The notes under the pieces are model-generated. The model searched no databases. It was not told where the DNA came from and saw nothing but the letters and a program-made list of their open reading frames with translations. A stretch of DNA of 53,625 nucleotides from a virus. The translations under genes and the position numbers were made by a program. Where the stretch lies: IMG/VR virus record IMGVR_UViG_3300002161_000828, positions 1 to 53,625 of that record. One strand, written 5' to 3'. Of the stretch, positions 52,824 through 53,625 are shown piece after piece. The first letter of the stretch is position 1, and every line of letters starts with the position of its first letter.

Positions 52824-53378
52824 ATGCTAGTATTAAGAAATGCAGTTACTCGTCCTCATTGGACGTCAATGTACCATTATGTTTGCAACCGAATTAAACG
52901 GTTAAAATCAATCAAGTTAAAGAATAAAGTTCAACTTATAAACTCGGGAAAGAGTTATAAGATCTATTTCGTTCTTGATGAAAACAAAGAGCCAATTTCT
53001 TGGCTATATCTTTATCGAAAGCCAAACTGGAAGGCTTGGGAAGTCTATCAAATTTGGACTTTCCCCGAGCATCGTGGAAAAGGTCTAGCAAAGCAACTTT
53101 ACAAGGCAGCAATTAATGATGATGGCATCCTGCTTGCCTCTGGAAATCTGCACACTCAATATTCACAGGCACTTTGGAAAAACTTTCTAAAGAAGAAACT
53201 TTTCAACGTTTGGGCACAAGACTTTAAAAATCTTTCCAGCGTTAGTTTAGTAGAGTATAGCGTTGAAGAAGATGCAATTGAAAGTGATCTCCCGATCTAT
53301 TCAAAGTCTTCTTCACGTGAAAGTGCCAAAACAGATATTCGTTTTCTAGCAATCAAAAATGTCAGCAACCGCAATTGA
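52824..53378 (+). CDS. GNAT-family N-acetyltransferase
   Basis: 184 aa. Acetyl-CoA loop VYQIWTFPEHRGKGLAKQLYKAAI (about 75-98; R-G-x-G-x-A) after two strands (KIYFVLDENKEPISWLYLYRK). C-terminal SSRESAKTDIRF tail is unusual. Substrate unknown. It overlaps the next gene by 20 bp. Confidence 0.8.
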   Translation: MLVLRNAVTRPHWTSMYHYVCNRIKRLKSIKLKNKVQLINSGKSYKIYFVLDENKEPISWLYLYRKPNWKAWEVYQIWTFPEHRGKGLAKQLYKAAINDDGILLASGNLHTQYSQALWKNFLKKKLFNVWAQDFKNLSSVSLVEYSVEEDAIESDLPIYSKSSSRESAKTDIRFLAIKNVSNRN

Positions 53379-53625
53379 AACTGTATCTGGGTACTTCGTT
53401 GATTTGGTAAATCCAGACCCAAAAACTATTTGCATCGAGGATATTGCCTGGGCAATAAGTCGAATGCCAAGGTATGTCGGTCATACAGTATCAGCCATTC
53501 CCTACACGATTGGTCAGCATTCAATCTACACGGCAGACTTAGTTACAAAACTATTTCTGCCAACAACAGAAGCAAAGGTCTCCCCTCAGGGGCTTAAAAC
53601 CTCATTTGACCAGTTCATAACACAG
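53359..53625 (+). CDS. HD-domain phosphohydrolase, 3'-truncated by window edge
   Basis: First 89 residues seen. SGYFVDLVNPDPKTICIEDIAWAISRMPRYVGHT...YTIGQHSIYTADLV is the beginning of the YfbR-like HD family, with the first metal His in VGHT and QHS. Probable 5'-deoxynucleotidase or nucleotide phosphohydrolase. The HD pair itself lies beyond the window. Confidence 0.8.
   Translation, partial: MSATAIETVSGYFVDLVNPDPKTICIEDIAWAISRMPRYVGHTVSAIPYTIGQHSIYTADLVTKLFLPTTEAKVSPQGLKTSFDQFITQ

Overview
The window looks like part of a large T4-like (myovirus-type) phage genome infecting a Gram-negative bacterium, perhaps an aquatic proteobacterium. Pointers are short, tightly packed and often overlapping genes, T4-type tail-fibre repeats, an Hsp20 gene, many small phage families, about twenty tRNA genes, homing-type endonucleases, and a recurring TAAATA-type late-promoter octamer placed 22-40 nt before start codons on whichever strand the gene uses. 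No terminase, capsid or polymerase gene is present, so this assignment is inference.

Layout: 1-3300 RNA ligase end, hypothetical proteins and a kinase-like protein. 3345-3730 a circularly permuted (two-piece) tmRNA gene. 3800-6070 PstS and a DadA-type D-amino-acid dehydrogenase. 7096-10067 a redox operon (AhpC, SGNH hydrolase, class II aldolase, HNH endonuclease, CDGSH protein, AhpD). 10177-12352 small proteins and an outer-membrane barrel. 12430-15363 and 17260-19005 tRNA clusters with unusual tRNAs, a structured RNA region and a tRNA split by an endonuclease ORF. 15368-17198 (minus strand) and 19084-22336 (plus strand) virion/tail-fibre genes. 23075-25395 a processive polysaccharide synthase plus an outer-membrane barrel. 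25400-34380 small late genes, a collagen-like protein and a secreted NUC-type nuclease. 34440-36542 a repeated-domain gene family. 37165-45068 a glycan island (glycosyltransferases, methyltransferase, TupA-like ATP-grasp ligase, asparagine-synthase-like amidotransferase, UDP-sugar dehydrogenase). 45192 a D,D-peptidase followed by palindromic repeats; 46431 a minus-strand glycosyltransferase. 47556-53625 small genes, a CCA-adding enzyme, a membrane-anchored metacaspase, Hsp20, a GNAT and an HD hydrolase.

How the parts fit: the tRNAs, tmRNA and CCA enzyme form a translation-support module, and several tRNA genes lack an encoded CCA. AhpC, AhpD and CDGSH suggest peroxide handling during infection. 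PstS, DadA, the deoxyribosyltransferase and the deaminase suggest nutrient and nucleotide supply. The polysaccharide synthase/barrel pair and the glycan island suggest that the phage builds or alters surface sugars on host or virion. The metacaspase, whose ribosome-binding site lies inside a hairpin, is the strongest candidate for an undescribed regulated effector.

Everything was read by eye; no similarity search, folding program or tRNA scanner was run.
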